Positions 9,557 to 18,598 are shown, counted from the first letter of the stretch. The stretch is DNA of 63,096 bases from an uncultured Chitinophagaceae bacterium (GCA_937996595.1 CALKVC010000110.1:1-63096); one strand, 5' to 3'. Numbers and translations are program-made. Notes: a model not told the origin generated them from the sequence alone.

Positions 9557-10501
9557 TTATTTGGACATCACTTTTTCCCAAAGTTCCGGTATCCGTTTAA
9601 CCCAAACCAGTTCTTTCATTTTTTCACGGGCATCTTCAATGGGGCTGCCAAAATATGACTTGTTGCCTTCCGTATCTTTTCCCACACCGCTTTGTGCAAG
9701 TATCACTGCATTGCTTCCAATGGTAAGTGTTTTGCTTACGCCTACCTGGCCCCATAACGTAACACCGTCTTCCAGGGTAACAACACCCGCTATACCTACC
9801 TGTGCAGCAATTAGGCAATTTTTACCGATCACCGTATCATGGCCGATATGTATCATGTTGTCCATTTTTGTACCACGGCCAATCACCGTATCATGGCTTA
9901 CCCCCCTGTCGATGGTACAACCGGCGCCAATCTCAACTTCATCTTCAATGATAACCCTTCCGCAACTCGGCATCCGCTTATACCATACATCACGGTTCTT
10001 TTTTGTGTTGTAATAAAATGCATCACTGCCGATAACCGTTCCTGCCTGTATCACCACATTATCACCTATTACGGTATAGTCCATGATAGTTACCTGCGGA
10101 TGTATGATACAGTTCTTTCCAATTACAACATGATGGCCAATGTAAGCGGAAGGATATATAAAGCTACCTTCTCCGATCACGGCACTGTCACTCACAGGTT
10201 TAGTTGCCGGAATAAAAGGCCTGAAGTGATTTACAATGCTGCAATAGGCTTCAAAAGGATTATCAACTATAAGCAGTGCTTTACCATCCGGCACGGCTGT
10301 TTCCTTGTTAATGATGATGAAAGTGGCATTGCTGTTAATGCATTTGTCATAATACTTTGGGTGATCTACAAACACCAGGTCGCCTGTTTCCACCTTATGA
10401 AGTTCATTGATCCCGGTTGCATGGCCGTTAATATTGCCGGTAAGCCTTGCATGTATCAGGTCTGCTATCCACTGTACAGGCACAGGTGCTGGAAATTGCA
10501 T
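9557..10501 (-). CDS. lpxD: LpxD-like UDP-3-O-acylglucosamine N-acyltransferase
   Basis: Left-handed beta-helix acyltransferase. An N-terminal LpxD-type substrate-binding domain (about 1-95) is followed by many hexapeptide repeats of the [I/V]GxxxxI type. The His expected to act as base is in the MIHIGHDTVIG segment. By family it N-acylates UDP-3-O-acyl-glucosamine in lipid A synthesis. The gene stands alone, away from any lpxA/lpxC/fabZ genes, so it may be a second paralogue with another sugar-nucleotide substrate. I chose the ATG at 10501; an upstream in-frame TTG at 10519 would add six residues without support. Confidence 0.8.
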   Translation of the reverse strand: MQFPAPVPVQWIADLIHARLTGNINGHATGINELHKVETGDLVFVDHPKYYDKCINSNATFIIINKETAVPDGKALLIVDNPFEAYCSIVNHFRPFIPATKPVSDSAVIGEGSFIYPSAYIGHHVVIGKNCIIHPQVTIMDYTVIGDNVVIQAGTVIGSDAFYYNTKKNRDVWYKRMPSCGRVIIEDEVEIGAGCTIDRGVSHDTVIGRGTKMDNMIHIGHDTVIGKNCLIAAQVGIAGVVTLEDGVTLWGQVGVSKTLTIGSNAVILAQSGVGKDTEGNKSYFGSPIEDAREKMKELVWVKRIPELWEKVMSK

Positions 10502-10795
10502 AATGTAAGTTTTTAACAAATGTACTATCGTTTACTGTATTTAAACTAATAACAGGCAGTAACTACTGTAACATTTTCACCCAGGTAATATTTTATTTAC
10601 GCTCCGGTTGGCCATACAATCATTAACAAGCTGTATCAGTTACCAACCTGATGTTACTGTCATCATACCTCAGAAGAAATGTATCAATAAAACATCCGTT
10701 AAACCAACACCTTCATCAACATTCTTTTTTTCCGTTCCATTATCCATGAAGTGAATGAAAAAAAACATTTCATTGTTAAACATAAAACGGTTTCC

Positions 10796-10804
10796 TTATC
10801 CACA
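10796..10804 (+). promoter_or_regulatory. DnaA box (TTATCCACA)
   Basis: Exact match to the nine-base DnaA consensus, directly followed by about 70 bp of very AT-rich DNA. A partial match (TTATCCA) lies 57 bp upstream. One perfect box can occur by chance in a 63-kb window. The AT-rich neighbour and the non-coding setting make it worth noting, but it does not prove an origin. Confidence 0.4.
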
Positions 10805-10875
10805 GGTAAAATAAAAATGTTAATAAAATATTTGAAGATTTTTTTCTTAATAGTAAAAATTATTTTTAATATTGT

Positions 10876-10950
10876 GTAGGGGAATTGTTTCCCTGTACTT
10901 ACTAACCCATCCATATAATAAAAGCCTGGTCAAAAAAACCGGGCTTTTTT
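10876..10950 (+). ncRNA. Candidate small RNA or attenuated leader ahead of yicC
   Basis: A hairpin with arms AGGGGAA (10878-10884) and TTTCCCT (10888-10894) is followed by about 25 unstructured bases and then a strong intrinsic terminator, with no ORF. TAATATTG at 10868-10875 is one base off the -7 consensus and would place a start near 10882. The terminator lies over 110 bp before yicC and cannot end any upstream coding gene, because that gene is on the other strand. I recognise no Rfam family. Confidence 0.3.
10921..10950 (+). terminator. Rho-independent terminator
   Basis: Nine-pair stem AAAGCCTGG/CCGGGCTTT (one G-T pair), loop of A residues, followed by a T run. Confidence 0.75.
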
Positions 10951-11066
10951 ATTTCACACAAAGGAATTTAATGAACACGCAAGTATATACCGTTTCGCAT
11001 TTGTCATCATATTTACTTTCCTGTAAAACCAATAAACAAGTATCTTGCAGCAAATAAACTTGCCAT

Positions 11067-11942
11067 ATGCTTAAATCAATGACTGGGTTTGGAAGGGCGG
11101 AGCAGACCGTAGGTGATAAAACTTTTTTAGTGGAAGTAAAAGCGCTCAATGGCAAACAGTTCGAATTGCAATTGAAGTTACCGGCCCTGCTAAGGCCATT
11201 TGAATTTGAAATCCGCAACCTGATACAGGATAGCCTGGTTCGCGGAACCATTGATTGCTATATCAACATAAAACAAAACGGAACAACAAAGCCTGTTACC
11301 ATTAATACAGATCTCATCAGGGCTTATTATAACCAGATAGGTACACTGGCAGATGAACTTTCGATTGATACAAATTCTGTATTGAGCGCTTTGCTTCGGT
11401 TACCAGAAGTGGTTACACCCACAAATGATGTGCTGGAAGCAGATGATTTCAAAGCTTTTTCAGCTGTGCTGGAAAGTGCATTGAAAGAACTGAACAACCA
11501 CAGGCAGGAAGAAGGCAACTCATTGGAAAAAGATTTGTTCAGCAGGATTGAAAAAATAAAAGAACAGGAAGAACATATCCTGGCCCTGGAACCAAACCGT
11601 AAAAAAAGAATTAAGGAAGAAATACAACAATTGCTTGACAAGCATGTGGGTAAAGAGAATATAGATAATAACCGAATGGAACAGGAACTTATCTATTACA
11701 TGGAAAAGATTGATATCCACGAAGAACAGATCAGGCTGAGGCAGCACTGCGAATATTTTAAAGACATACTTAACAGCCCGGAAAACGGGAAAGGGAAAAA
11801 ACTGTCTTTTGTTTTACAGGAAATAGGAAGAGAGATTAACACCACCGGCAGCAAAGCCTATGATGCAGCAATACAGAAATGTGTTGTAAAGATGAAAGAT
11901 GAACTGGAAAAAGCAAAAGAACAGGTATTGAATGTTTTGTAA
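11067..11942 (+). CDS. YicC family protein
   Basis: A 291-residue protein of the YicC/YloC family, starting with the hallmark MLKSMTGFGR. The YicC-like N-terminal domain covers about residues 1-155 and the DUF1732 C-terminal domain about 205-291, ending in the typical EIGREINTTGSKAYDA and VVKMKDELEKAKEQVLNVL. A charged coiled-coil segment (about 150-215) links them. Family members have been linked to stationary-phase survival and, in E. coli, RNase activity. gldH follows after 22 bp. Confidence 0.93.
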   Translation: MLKSMTGFGRAEQTVGDKTFLVEVKALNGKQFELQLKLPALLRPFEFEIRNLIQDSLVRGTIDCYINIKQNGTTKPVTINTDLIRAYYNQIGTLADELSIDTNSVLSALLRLPEVVTPTNDVLEADDFKAFSAVLESALKELNNHRQEEGNSLEKDLFSRIEKIKEQEEHILALEPNRKKRIKEEIQQLLDKHVGKENIDNNRMEQELIYYMEKIDIHEEQIRLRQHCEYFKDILNSPENGKGKKLSFVLQEIGREINTTGSKAYDAAIQKCVVKMKDELEKAKEQVLNVL

Positions 11943-11964
11943 AGCAACCATTATTTTACAGGCC

Positions 11965-12450
11965 ATGAATTTTATTCAAAGGAAAATCAATATCGTATTG
12001 TGCGTAACCGCTGTATGGTTTTGTATGTTTTCGTGTACACAGGTTTCCGTTTATGAAAAGAATACGGCAATTCCCGGTTACAAATGGCAGCATAATTTTT
12101 CTGCCGGCGGAACATTCATCATAAAAGACACACTGTCTGCCTATAATATATATATAGTACTCAGGCATACTGATTCATATAAATACAATAATATCTGGCT
12201 TAATATTGGCTTACAGGCTCCCGGCGATACGATGCATTTTCAGCATGCAGACCTGTCGCTCGCCAATGATGCCACCGGGTGGGAAGGCAGTGGCATGAAT
12301 GACATTTGGGAAGTTAGAAAACTGTTGAATGGCAGGCCACGCCGATTTGTTAAAGCCGGCGAATACCGGTTCAGCATCACCCAGATTATGCGAGACAACC
12401 CTTTACCCGGAGTAATGAGTGCCGGGCTGAGGGTTCAGAAAGCAGACTGA
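11965..12450 (+). CDS. gldH: Gliding motility lipoprotein GldH
   Basis: Exported lipoprotein needed for Flavobacterium gliding and associated with the type IX secretion machinery. The N-terminus has a basic start, a hydrophobic helix and a lipobox ending MFSC. Downstream it has the GldH layout: a conserved Trp-rich middle (GWEGSGMNDIWEVRK) and a C-terminal PLPGVMSAGLRV segment. I chose the ATG at 11965, which gives a clean signal peptide; the in-frame ATG at 11932 overlaps yicC. The product has 161 residues. Confidence 0.85.
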   Translation: MNFIQRKINIVLCVTAVWFCMFSCTQVSVYEKNTAIPGYKWQHNFSAGGTFIIKDTLSAYNIYIVLRHTDSYKYNNIWLNIGLQAPGDTMHFQHADLSLANDATGWEGSGMNDIWEVRKLLNGRPRRFVKAGEYRFSITQIMRDNPLPGVMSAGLRVQKAD

Positions 12451-12597
12451 ACCTGCTTTTTAAATTTTAACAGCCCCGGTATGCTAAAAATACCGGAACA
12501 ACGTTAATACAAAACATTTCTTTACTTTGCACATCGGGTAACCGGAATGTTATTCAATTTTAAACTTTTTACCAACCAAATAAATCATCTAATACTC

Positions 12598-13467
12598 GTG
12601 AACCATAGAATCCTGATTGCAACTTTTGCATCTATACTTTCCCTGTCTGCCGGCGCCCAGTCAACAGAGTATGTACAAAAAGGGGAATTTGGAATAACTG
12701 TTGGTGCCGCCCATTATTTTGGCGACCTTAACACGCGGGCATCTCTTTCAAGGGCTAAACCTGCCGTCGGCCTTTTTTTCAGAAAACAGTTCGGTAATTA
12801 TGTAGGGCTTCGCATAGCCGGCCATTATGCCCAGGTAGGATTCAGTGATACATATAGTAAAAACGAATATCAGAAAACCAGGAACCTGAGCTTTAATTCC
12901 AACATCTGGGAAATCAGTTTGCAGGGCGATTTTAATTTTTTCAAGTTTGTACCTTCAGACCCAGACCACCTCTATACTCCTTATGTTACACTAGGTGCGG
13001 GCATTTTCAGTTACGACCCATACGCATTACTTGATGGGAAAAAAGTTTTCCTTCGCCCATTGGGTACCGAAGGCCAGAATGTGGGATACCAGGGAAGAAA
13101 ACAGTACAGCACGATGGCTGTTTGTATCCCGTTTGGAGTAGGGTTAAAATATAATGTAACTCCTAAACTGAATATGAACATTGAAGTAGGCTACAGGTTC
13201 ACAACAACAGATTATTTGGATGATGTTAGCACAACATATGCCGGAACCGGAATAGGTGGCGATGCCAATAGTTTCCCCGACGGCCCCAGCGGTCAACCGT
13301 CACTGGCAAAATTATTACAGGACCGGTCTTATGAAATAGACCCAAGTTTCATACTCGGACGTGAAGGCCGCCAGCGCGGATGGAGCAAACAAAAAGACCA
13401 GTATGTTATTGCAGAAATCGGTTTTTCATTTAACCTCAGCACATACAGGTGCCCAAGTGCTAATTAA
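12598..13467 (+). CDS. porG: DUF6089 outer-membrane protein, PorG-like type IX secretion component
   Basis: Outer-membrane beta-barrel with signal peptide (cleavage near SAGAQ) and the DUF6089 pattern GEFGITVGAAHYFGDLNT near the mature N-terminus. Alternating aromatic strands follow, ending in IAEIGFSFNLS. PorG of Porphyromonas gingivalis belongs to this family and supports assembly of the PorK/N ring. The gene order porG - uppS - bamA - skp - skp is widely conserved in Bacteroidota, which backs the call. I chose the GTG at 12598, giving a compact signal peptide; ATG 12547 would add 17 residues and lie close to a TACTTTGC promoter-like box (12523-12530). Confidence 0.82.
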   Translation: MNHRILIATFASILSLSAGAQSTEYVQKGEFGITVGAAHYFGDLNTRASLSRAKPAVGLFFRKQFGNYVGLRIAGHYAQVGFSDTYSKNEYQKTRNLSFNSNIWEISLQGDFNFFKFVPSDPDHLYTPYVTLGAGIFSYDPYALLDGKKVFLRPLGTEGQNVGYQGRKQYSTMAVCIPFGVGLKYNVTPKLNMNIEVGYRFTTTDYLDDVSTTYAGTGIGGDANSFPDGPSGQPSLAKLLQDRSYEIDPSFILGREGRQRGWSKQKDQYVIAEIGFSFNLSTYRCPSAN

Positions 13468-13507
13468 AATTTTTATGCTTATTATGCCCTGCAGCTGCAG
13501 TTAATAA

Positions 13508-13534
13508 AAAACAGGCTTCTATGAAGCCTGTTTT
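13508..13534. terminator. Bidirectional terminator between porG and hsp20
   Basis: Perfect 12-bp inverted repeat AAAACAGGCTTC/GAAGCCTGTTTT with a TAT loop. The A and T flanks give a U tail in both directions, suiting the convergent genes. Confidence 0.85.
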
Positions 13535-13536
13535 CA

Positions 13537-13989
13537 TTAACTGATTTGAATAAGCCTGGGTGCTTTTTGCTTTGCTTCTTCCTTTTTCGGAATCAGTAAA
13601 TGCAGCATACCATCTTCATATTTGGCCTGTATCTTATCTGCATCCACCACTTCTTTGGGTAAGGTAAATGAGCGTTGAAATGCCTGGTAGCTGAATTCTT
13701 TCCTGCTGTATTTTTCAGCATCCGCCTCTTCTTTCTGATCAGTTTTTTCTGAACTGATCGTAAGCAGGTTTCCATCAAGCTCCACTTTAAAATCTTTCTT
13801 TTGCATACCGGGAGCAGCTACTTCAACATGGTAATTTTCATTGGTTTCCCTGATGTTTACGGCAGGAATTGTGGTATTGCTGCTTGAAAAATTACTGAGC
13901 CCCCAATTAAAACTGTCTCTGTTTATGAAGTCATCAAAAAGAACAGGTAATTGGCTGAACAGGTTGCCGTTTCTTTTTAAGAGTGTCAT
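13537..13989 (-). CDS. Small heat-shock protein, Hsp20/alpha-crystallin family
   Basis: ATP-independent holdase chaperone of the cytoplasm. The 150 residues have a short variable N-terminus (about 1-40), an alpha-crystallin domain (about 42-130; VEVAAPGMQKKDFKVEL) and the C-terminal IxI-like anchor RLIQIS. Unusually for this genome, the ATG is preceded by a full Shine-Dalgarno sequence (13994-14003). Convergent with porG across a shared terminator. Confidence 0.95.
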   Translation of the reverse strand: MTLLKRNGNLFSQLPVLFDDFINRDSFNWGLSNFSSSNTTIPAVNIRETNENYHVEVAAPGMQKKDFKVELDGNLLTISSEKTDQKEEADAEKYSRKEFSYQAFQRSFTLPKEVVDADKIQAKYEDGMLHLLIPKKEEAKQKAPRLIQIS

Positions 13990-13993
13990 AATA

Positions 13994-14003
13994 ACCTCCT
14001 TTT
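13994..14003 (-). promoter_or_regulatory. Strong Shine-Dalgarno sequence of hsp20
   Basis: Read on the minus strand, AAAAGGAGGT ends 4 bases before the hsp20 ATG. It is complementary to the canonical 16S rRNA 3' end. The other starts inspected here lack such a site; the best of them, before the CPBP gene, is only TGAGGGA. Confidence 0.8.
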
Positions 14004-14323
14004 TTTAATTGGTTAATAAATGGGTTTACTTTTTTCAGTTTTTGTTAGCACAACCTGAATGCCAACACCCTATGCCAAAAAATAAAATGAAAAAATGTCT
14101 TAACCGGCAGAAAGATTTTCATTTGAAAAGACAAAATTTCTGTCGAACGGGAGAAAAAAACTACATCTGTACCTGCTGTTTGCCACGCATGCAGGAAGTT
14201 TAAAAACACCATGAATTACCCCGGTAAACTGCTCAAACATACCAGCAGCATATGGAATATCTTGTAAACAACCCGGCTATATATATAATAGTGGGCCAAT
14301 TAAGGTATTCTATTAAAATTTAG

Positions 14324-14331
14324 TAGCTTTG
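14324..14331 (+). promoter_or_regulatory. -7 promoter element of uppS
   Basis: TAGCTTTG, exact TAnnTTTG match. It puts the transcript start near 14338, so ATG 14374 is the start rather than upstream TTG 14329. Confidence 0.6.
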
Positions 14332-14373
14332 CACCCCAAAATAAGGTACCACGCCGGTTTTTCCGGTTACGCA

Positions 14374-15117
14374 ATGTCATTAAAAGAAAAAATAGATCTA
14401 ACCCGGCTTCCCAGCCATATTGCAATCATCATGGATGGCAATGGTCGCTGGGCACAGGAGCAAGGCGAAGACCGCCTGTATGGCCATCTGCACGGGGTAG
14501 AAAGCGTTAGAAATATTGTTGAAGGGGCTGCAGAGCTTGGTATCGGGTACCTCACATTATATGCATTTAGTACAGAAAACTGGGACAGGCCTGAATATGA
14601 AGTAACCGGCCTGATGGAATTACTGATAGACACTATCAAGAAAGAAGTACCAACGCTAAATAAAAATAATATAAAGCTTCATGTTATAGGCGATATCGGG
14701 ATGCTTCCTGAAAATGCCCGAAAAGAACTGGCTGAAGCACTTTCGGAAACCGCCGGCAATACCGGGCTTAACCTGGTTATGGCATTAAGTTACAGCAGCC
14801 GTTGGGAACTGGTAACCGCTGTAAAACAAATTGCCAGGGAAGTGAGTGAAGGCAGGCTGACCCCTGATAACATCACTCAGCAAACTTTACATGATCACCT
14901 GAGTACCAGCCATTTCCCCGATCCGGAACTTATGATACGTACCAGTGGGGAATATCGCATCAGTAATTTTTTGCTTTACCAACTGGCTTATTCCGAATTG
15001 TATTTTACCGATACACGCTGGCCGGATTTCAGAAAAGAAAACTTATATGCAGCTATCATCGATTACCAGCAAAGGGAAAGAAGATTTGGTAAAACCGGGG
15101 AACAGGTAAAAAACTGA
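14374..15117 (+). CDS. uppS: Isoprenyl transferase / undecaprenyl diphosphate synthase
   Basis: cis-Prenyltransferase that makes the C55 lipid carrier for peptidoglycan and O-antigen precursors. The 247-residue protein carries the catalytic motif MDGNGRWA near residue 22, AFSTENW near 66, and the C-terminal family signature DPELMIRTSGEYRISNFLL followed by AYSELYFTDTRWPDF. ATG 14374 is chosen from the promoter position. bamA follows with its own promoter-like box. Confidence 0.95.
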   Translation: MSLKEKIDLTRLPSHIAIIMDGNGRWAQEQGEDRLYGHLHGVESVRNIVEGAAELGIGYLTLYAFSTENWDRPEYEVTGLMELLIDTIKKEVPTLNKNNIKLHVIGDIGMLPENARKELAEALSETAGNTGLNLVMALSYSSRWELVTAVKQIAREVSEGRLTPDNITQQTLHDHLSTSHFPDPELMIRTSGEYRISNFLLYQLAYSELYFTDTRWPDFRKENLYAAIIDYQQRERRFGKTGEQVKN

Positions 15118-15234
15118 TTGATACAGAAACAGATAAAAGGCACCGCTGTTTAGCCCCGAAGGCGGCAGATAGCTTTCATTTAACAAATAGTTTTCATTAA
15201 TGGGCTTAATTTGCCGCTCGTAAAAAACCAATTG

Positions 15235-17958
15235 ATGCTCAGGATTTACAAGAACTTTGTTTTACTTACAGCACTATTTTTCAGCACACAACATATTCAT
15301 GCACAGGATAGTTCTGCCGTTTCTGTAAATCCGGCCCTCCAGGAAATTTTCAACTCCAGAACACCCAAAGAATATACCATTGCAGGCATCACCGTAACCG
15401 GAGCCATTGCTTTTGACCAAAACCTCATCATATCCATTTCCGGCCTGGCTGTTGGTGATAAAGTTCAGATTCCGGGTAGCGACCTGTTTGGAAAAGCCAT
15501 ATTAAAATTGTGGAAGCAAAGCCTTATTTCAGATATACAGATATATCTAACCCGGCTTGAAGGAACCAATCTTTTTATAGAAATGGCCATCAAAGAACGC
15601 CCCCGGCTAATGGATTTCAAGTTTTCCGGCATCCGGAAAGGTGAAAAAGATGACCTGGAATCAAAAGTCGGGCTGGCAAAAGACAGGGTGCTTACTGAAA
15701 ACATGAAACTAAGCGCTGTTGAAGCAATAAAAAAATATTACTCTGATAAAGGATACAGGAACCTGGAAGTGAATATGGTGGAAGACCTGATTCCCGGTGC
15801 CGTCAATGCAGTTTCGCTTCTTTTCAATATTAAAAAAGGAAACAAGGTAAAAGTGAATTCAATCAACTTTACCGGCAACGATGTAGTACCAGACATCAAA
15901 CTGAAAAAACAGATGAAGGGAACCAAGGAAATGACACGCCTTACCCTTTTCCCCGATAAAATCATAAGCCCTTACGGTGATACATCAAAGCGCAGCTCTT
16001 TCAACGAATACATGAAAGAATCTGGCTACCTGTCATTTACCAGGACCTGGGATTATCTTGATCCTTATGTACGCTTCAAAGGTTTCAGCGGCGCCAAATT
16101 CAACGATAAGAAATATGAAGAAGACAAACAAAGTGTACTGAATTATTATAATGCACAGGGTTTCCGTGATGCCGAACTGTTAGCCGACACAGTATTTTAT
16201 GATAAAAAAGGCAACCTGAATGTTGATATAAAATTAACAGAAGGAAAGAAGTATTATTTTGGAAATATGGTGTGGACAGGTAATACCAAATATTCTGATT
16301 CTGTATTGAACCTTTTCCTTGGAATAAACAAGGGCGATGTATATAACCTGGAACTGCTGAACAAACGCCTGGGCAAACAGCTATCAGCAGAAGGCGGCGA
16401 TGTGGGCAGCTTATACCAGGATGACGGTTACCTGTTTTTCCGCATCGATCCGATTGAAACGGCCGTATATAACGATACCATTGATTTTGAATTGCGCATG
16501 TCCGAAGGCCCGCAGGCTACCTATGGGCGCATCACCGTTTCGGGTAACGATAAAACAAAAGATTATGTGGTGCTGCGCGAACTCAGGACGATCCCGGGTG
16601 AAAAATTCAGCCGTTCAGACATCATCCGTACACAACGTGAATTATCACAACTGGGTTTCTTTAACCCGGAAACAATCAACCCGCAGGTAACGCCAAACGC
16701 CGATAATGGCACCGTTGATATCAACTGGCAGGTAGAAGAAAAATCGGCAGACCAGCTTGAACTGTCTGCAGGTTTTGGCGGCGGCATCGGGTTAACCGGT
16801 ACACTTGGTGTTACCTTCAATAACTTCTCACTGAAAAACATCACCAAAAAATCAACCTGGGATCCGCTCCCTTCCGGCGACGGACAGAAACTGAGCGCCA
16901 GGATTCAATCTAACGGTAAGGCATACAGGTCGTATAACTTCTCCTTTACCGAACCCTGGCTTGGTGGCCGTAAAAGGAATTCTTTCTCTATCAGCTATTA
17001 CAACACCAAATATGCCAATGCTTTCGACAGCCTGGGAAGTTTCTGTAAGTCATGCGCCAACAAGTCGTATGTAAAAACAGTTGGCTTCGGTATATCATTG
17101 GGTAAACAATTAAAAAAACCGGATGACTTTTTCAACCTGATTTATACGCTCAATTTCCAGCAATATAAATTGAGGAATTACCCCAATATATTCCAGGGTA
17201 TTAATACCGGAACATCTACCAATATCAGTGCCAAGATAACCCTGCTGCGTAATTCAGCTGGCCCTAACCCGATATTCCCCACCAGCGGATCAAACTTTTT
17301 AATCAGCGGCCAGTTCACCCTTCCTTACTCACTGATGGGAATCACATCCGGAAGCGAGAATGAATATAAACTACCGGAGTTCCACAAATGGCGCATGAAT
17401 GCAGAATGGTATGTTCCTATCGGAAGAGCAAGAGGCGCCGATAAGAATAAACAATTTATCCTGAAAGCGGCAGCTAAATATGGTTTTATTGGAAAATACA
17501 ACCAAAAACTGCAGATATCACCGTTTGAACGCTTCCAGGTTGGAGATGCAGGATTAAGCAATACACAGGCCCTTTTGGGATATGATATCATTGCTCACCG
17601 CGGTTACCCGATCTACAGCAACTCAAATCCGCAAATTAACCCCGACGGTATCACGCCTACGGAGTTCTTTACCATATTCAATAAGTATACGGTTGAATTG
17701 CGTTACCCGTTCAGCACCGGTGCCAGCAGTACTATTTACGGACTTGCCTTTTTTGAAGCAGCAAACGGCTGGTACAGTTTCAAAGACTATAACCCTTTCA
17801 AACTGCGCAGGTCTGCCGGTGTAGGCGCCAGGTTCTTCCTGCCTATGTTCGGATTACTTGGTTTTGACTATGGAATCGGTTTCGACAGGTATAACCAGTC
17901 GAGCGGGCTGAAAGGCGCTGCAAAATTCACCTTCATGCTGGGCCAGGAACCGGAATAA
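15235..17958 (+). CDS. bamA: Outer membrane protein assembly factor BamA
   Basis: Central Omp85 insertase of outer-membrane beta-barrel assembly. The 907-residue precursor has a signal peptide ending near HIHAQ, five POTRA-like modules (about residues 45-450; typical ITVTGAIAFDQNLI, INFTGNDVV, MVWTGNTKYSD, ITVSGNDKTKD starts) and a C-terminal 16-strand barrel ending in TFMLGQEPE. The lid-lock motif region reads GVGARFFLP. ATG 15235 is used: a TAATTTG box (15207-15213) makes the in-frame TTG at 15211 implausible. Followed by two Skp genes, its periplasmic partners. Confidence 0.95.
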   Translation: MLRIYKNFVLLTALFFSTQHIHAQDSSAVSVNPALQEIFNSRTPKEYTIAGITVTGAIAFDQNLIISISGLAVGDKVQIPGSDLFGKAILKLWKQSLISDIQIYLTRLEGTNLFIEMAIKERPRLMDFKFSGIRKGEKDDLESKVGLAKDRVLTENMKLSAVEAIKKYYSDKGYRNLEVNMVEDLIPGAVNAVSLLFNIKKGNKVKVNSINFTGNDVVPDIKLKKQMKGTKEMTRLTLFPDKIISPYGDTSKRSSFNEYMKESGYLSFTRTWDYLDPYVRFKGFSGAKFNDKKYEEDKQSVLNYYNAQGFRDAELLADTVFYDKKGNLNVDIKLTEGKKYYFGNMVWTGNTKYSDSVLNLFLGINKGDVYNLELLNKRLGKQLSAEGGDVGSLYQDDGYLFFRIDPIETAVYNDTIDFELRMSEGPQATYGRITVSGNDKTKDYVVLRELRTIPGEKFSRSDIIRTQRELSQLGFFNPETINPQVTPNADNGTVDINWQVEEKSADQLELSAGFGGGIGLTGTLGVTFNNFSLKNITKKSTWDPLPSGDGQKLSARIQSNGKAYRSYNFSFTEPWLGGRKRNSFSISYYNTKYANAFDSLGSFCKSCANKSYVKTVGFGISLGKQLKKPDDFFNLIYTLNFQQYKLRNYPNIFQGINTGTSTNISAKITLLRNSAGPNPIFPTSGSNFLISGQFTLPYSLMGITSGSENEYKLPEFHKWRMNAEWYVPIGRARGADKNKQFILKAAAKYGFIGKYNQKLQISPFERFQVGDAGLSNTQALLGYDIIAHRGYPIYSNSNPQINPDGITPTEFFTIFNKYTVELRYPFSTGASSTIYGLAFFEAANGWYSFKDYNPFKLRRSAGVGARFFLPMFGLLGFDYGIGFDRYNQSSGLKGAAKFTFMLGQEPE

Positions 17959-17999
17959 ACGTATACATTTAATATCAGTCAAAGATTAATATCACTAAC

Positions 18000-18512
18000 A
18001 TGAAAAAATCATTCTTACTTGCTCTGGGATTTTTGTTTGCCTTTACAACATCAAATGCCCAGCGCTATGCGGTAATAGATTCAAAATTCATCCTGGAAAA
18101 GATCAGGGAATATAAGGATGCCCAGGTTCAACTGGACAATTTCAGTATACTCTGGCAGCAGGAAATAGACCAGAAACAGGCTGCGCTTGACAAGATGTTT
18201 AAAGATTATGATGCTGAGCAGGTAATGCTTCCTGATGCACTGAAGAAAAAAAGAGAAGATGAATTGTATAACAAGGAAAAAGAATTACGTGACCTGCAGC
18301 GGAAAAGGTTCGGTTTTGAGGGCGACCTGTTCAAAAAAAGGCAGGAATTGATAAAACCGATTCAGGATAAGGTTTATAATGCCGTTCAAAAGATGGCCGT
18401 GGAAAAGCAATATGATTTCATACTTGATAAAAGTGAAGGAATTACCGTTATCTTTGCCGACCCAAAACTGGATAAAAGTGAGGAAGTACTGAGGATCATG
18501 GGTGTTAAATAA
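18000..18512 (+). CDS. OmpH/Skp family periplasmic chaperone (first copy)
   Basis: Signal peptide (residues 1-20, ending SNAQ) followed by a Lys/Glu-rich coiled-coil of the OmpH family (about 35-125) and the conserved C-terminal YDFILDKSEGITVIFADP. By family it binds unfolded outer-membrane proteins in the periplasm before hand-over to BAM. The 170-residue length is normal. It sits 41 bp after bamA; a diverged second copy follows at 18599. Confidence 0.9.
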   Translation: MKKSFLLALGFLFAFTTSNAQRYAVIDSKFILEKIREYKDAQVQLDNFSILWQQEIDQKQAALDKMFKDYDAEQVMLPDALKKKREDELYNKEKELRDLQRKRFGFEGDLFKKRQELIKPIQDKVYNAVQKMAVEKQYDFILDKSEGITVIFADPKLDKSEEVLRIMGVK

Positions 18513-18598
18513 TTGAAAAGATACTTTTTTCGGGCAGCTAATACGAGGTTAAACATTACTAATAAACAATCAACATATCTTAAACAATTAAAAAAGAA

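Larger units (their letters stand above)
10502..11066. other. 565-bp intergenic region with DnaA box, AT-rich block and terminated transcript
   Basis: No credible ORF. Reading left to right it holds: a TTATCCA site (10739-10745); an inverted repeat around AATGAAA/TTTCATT (about 10757-10774); a perfect DnaA consensus box TTATCCACA (10796-10804); a strongly AT-rich stretch (10805-10875); a small hairpin (10878-10894); and a rho-independent terminator (10921-10950). It separates the minus-strand LpxD-like gene from plus-strand yicC. Confidence 0.6.
13990..14373. other. Divergent intergenic region hsp20/uppS
   Basis: Apart from the hsp20 ribosome-binding site and the uppS promoter element, I see nothing defined. 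A 64-codon plus-strand frame (14009-14203) is Cys/Lys-rich but has no recognisable motif or initiation signal and is probably not a gene. Confidence 0.6.

Noticed and set aside
10502..11066. Chromosome replication origin as a firm call
   Set aside because: Only one perfect DnaA box, no dnaA in the window and no strand switch of gene orientation; kept as a weak finding only.
14009..14203. 64-codon Cys/Lys-rich ORF upstream of uppS
   Set aside because: No signal peptide, no recognisable motif, no initiation signal, and it lies in promoter DNA.
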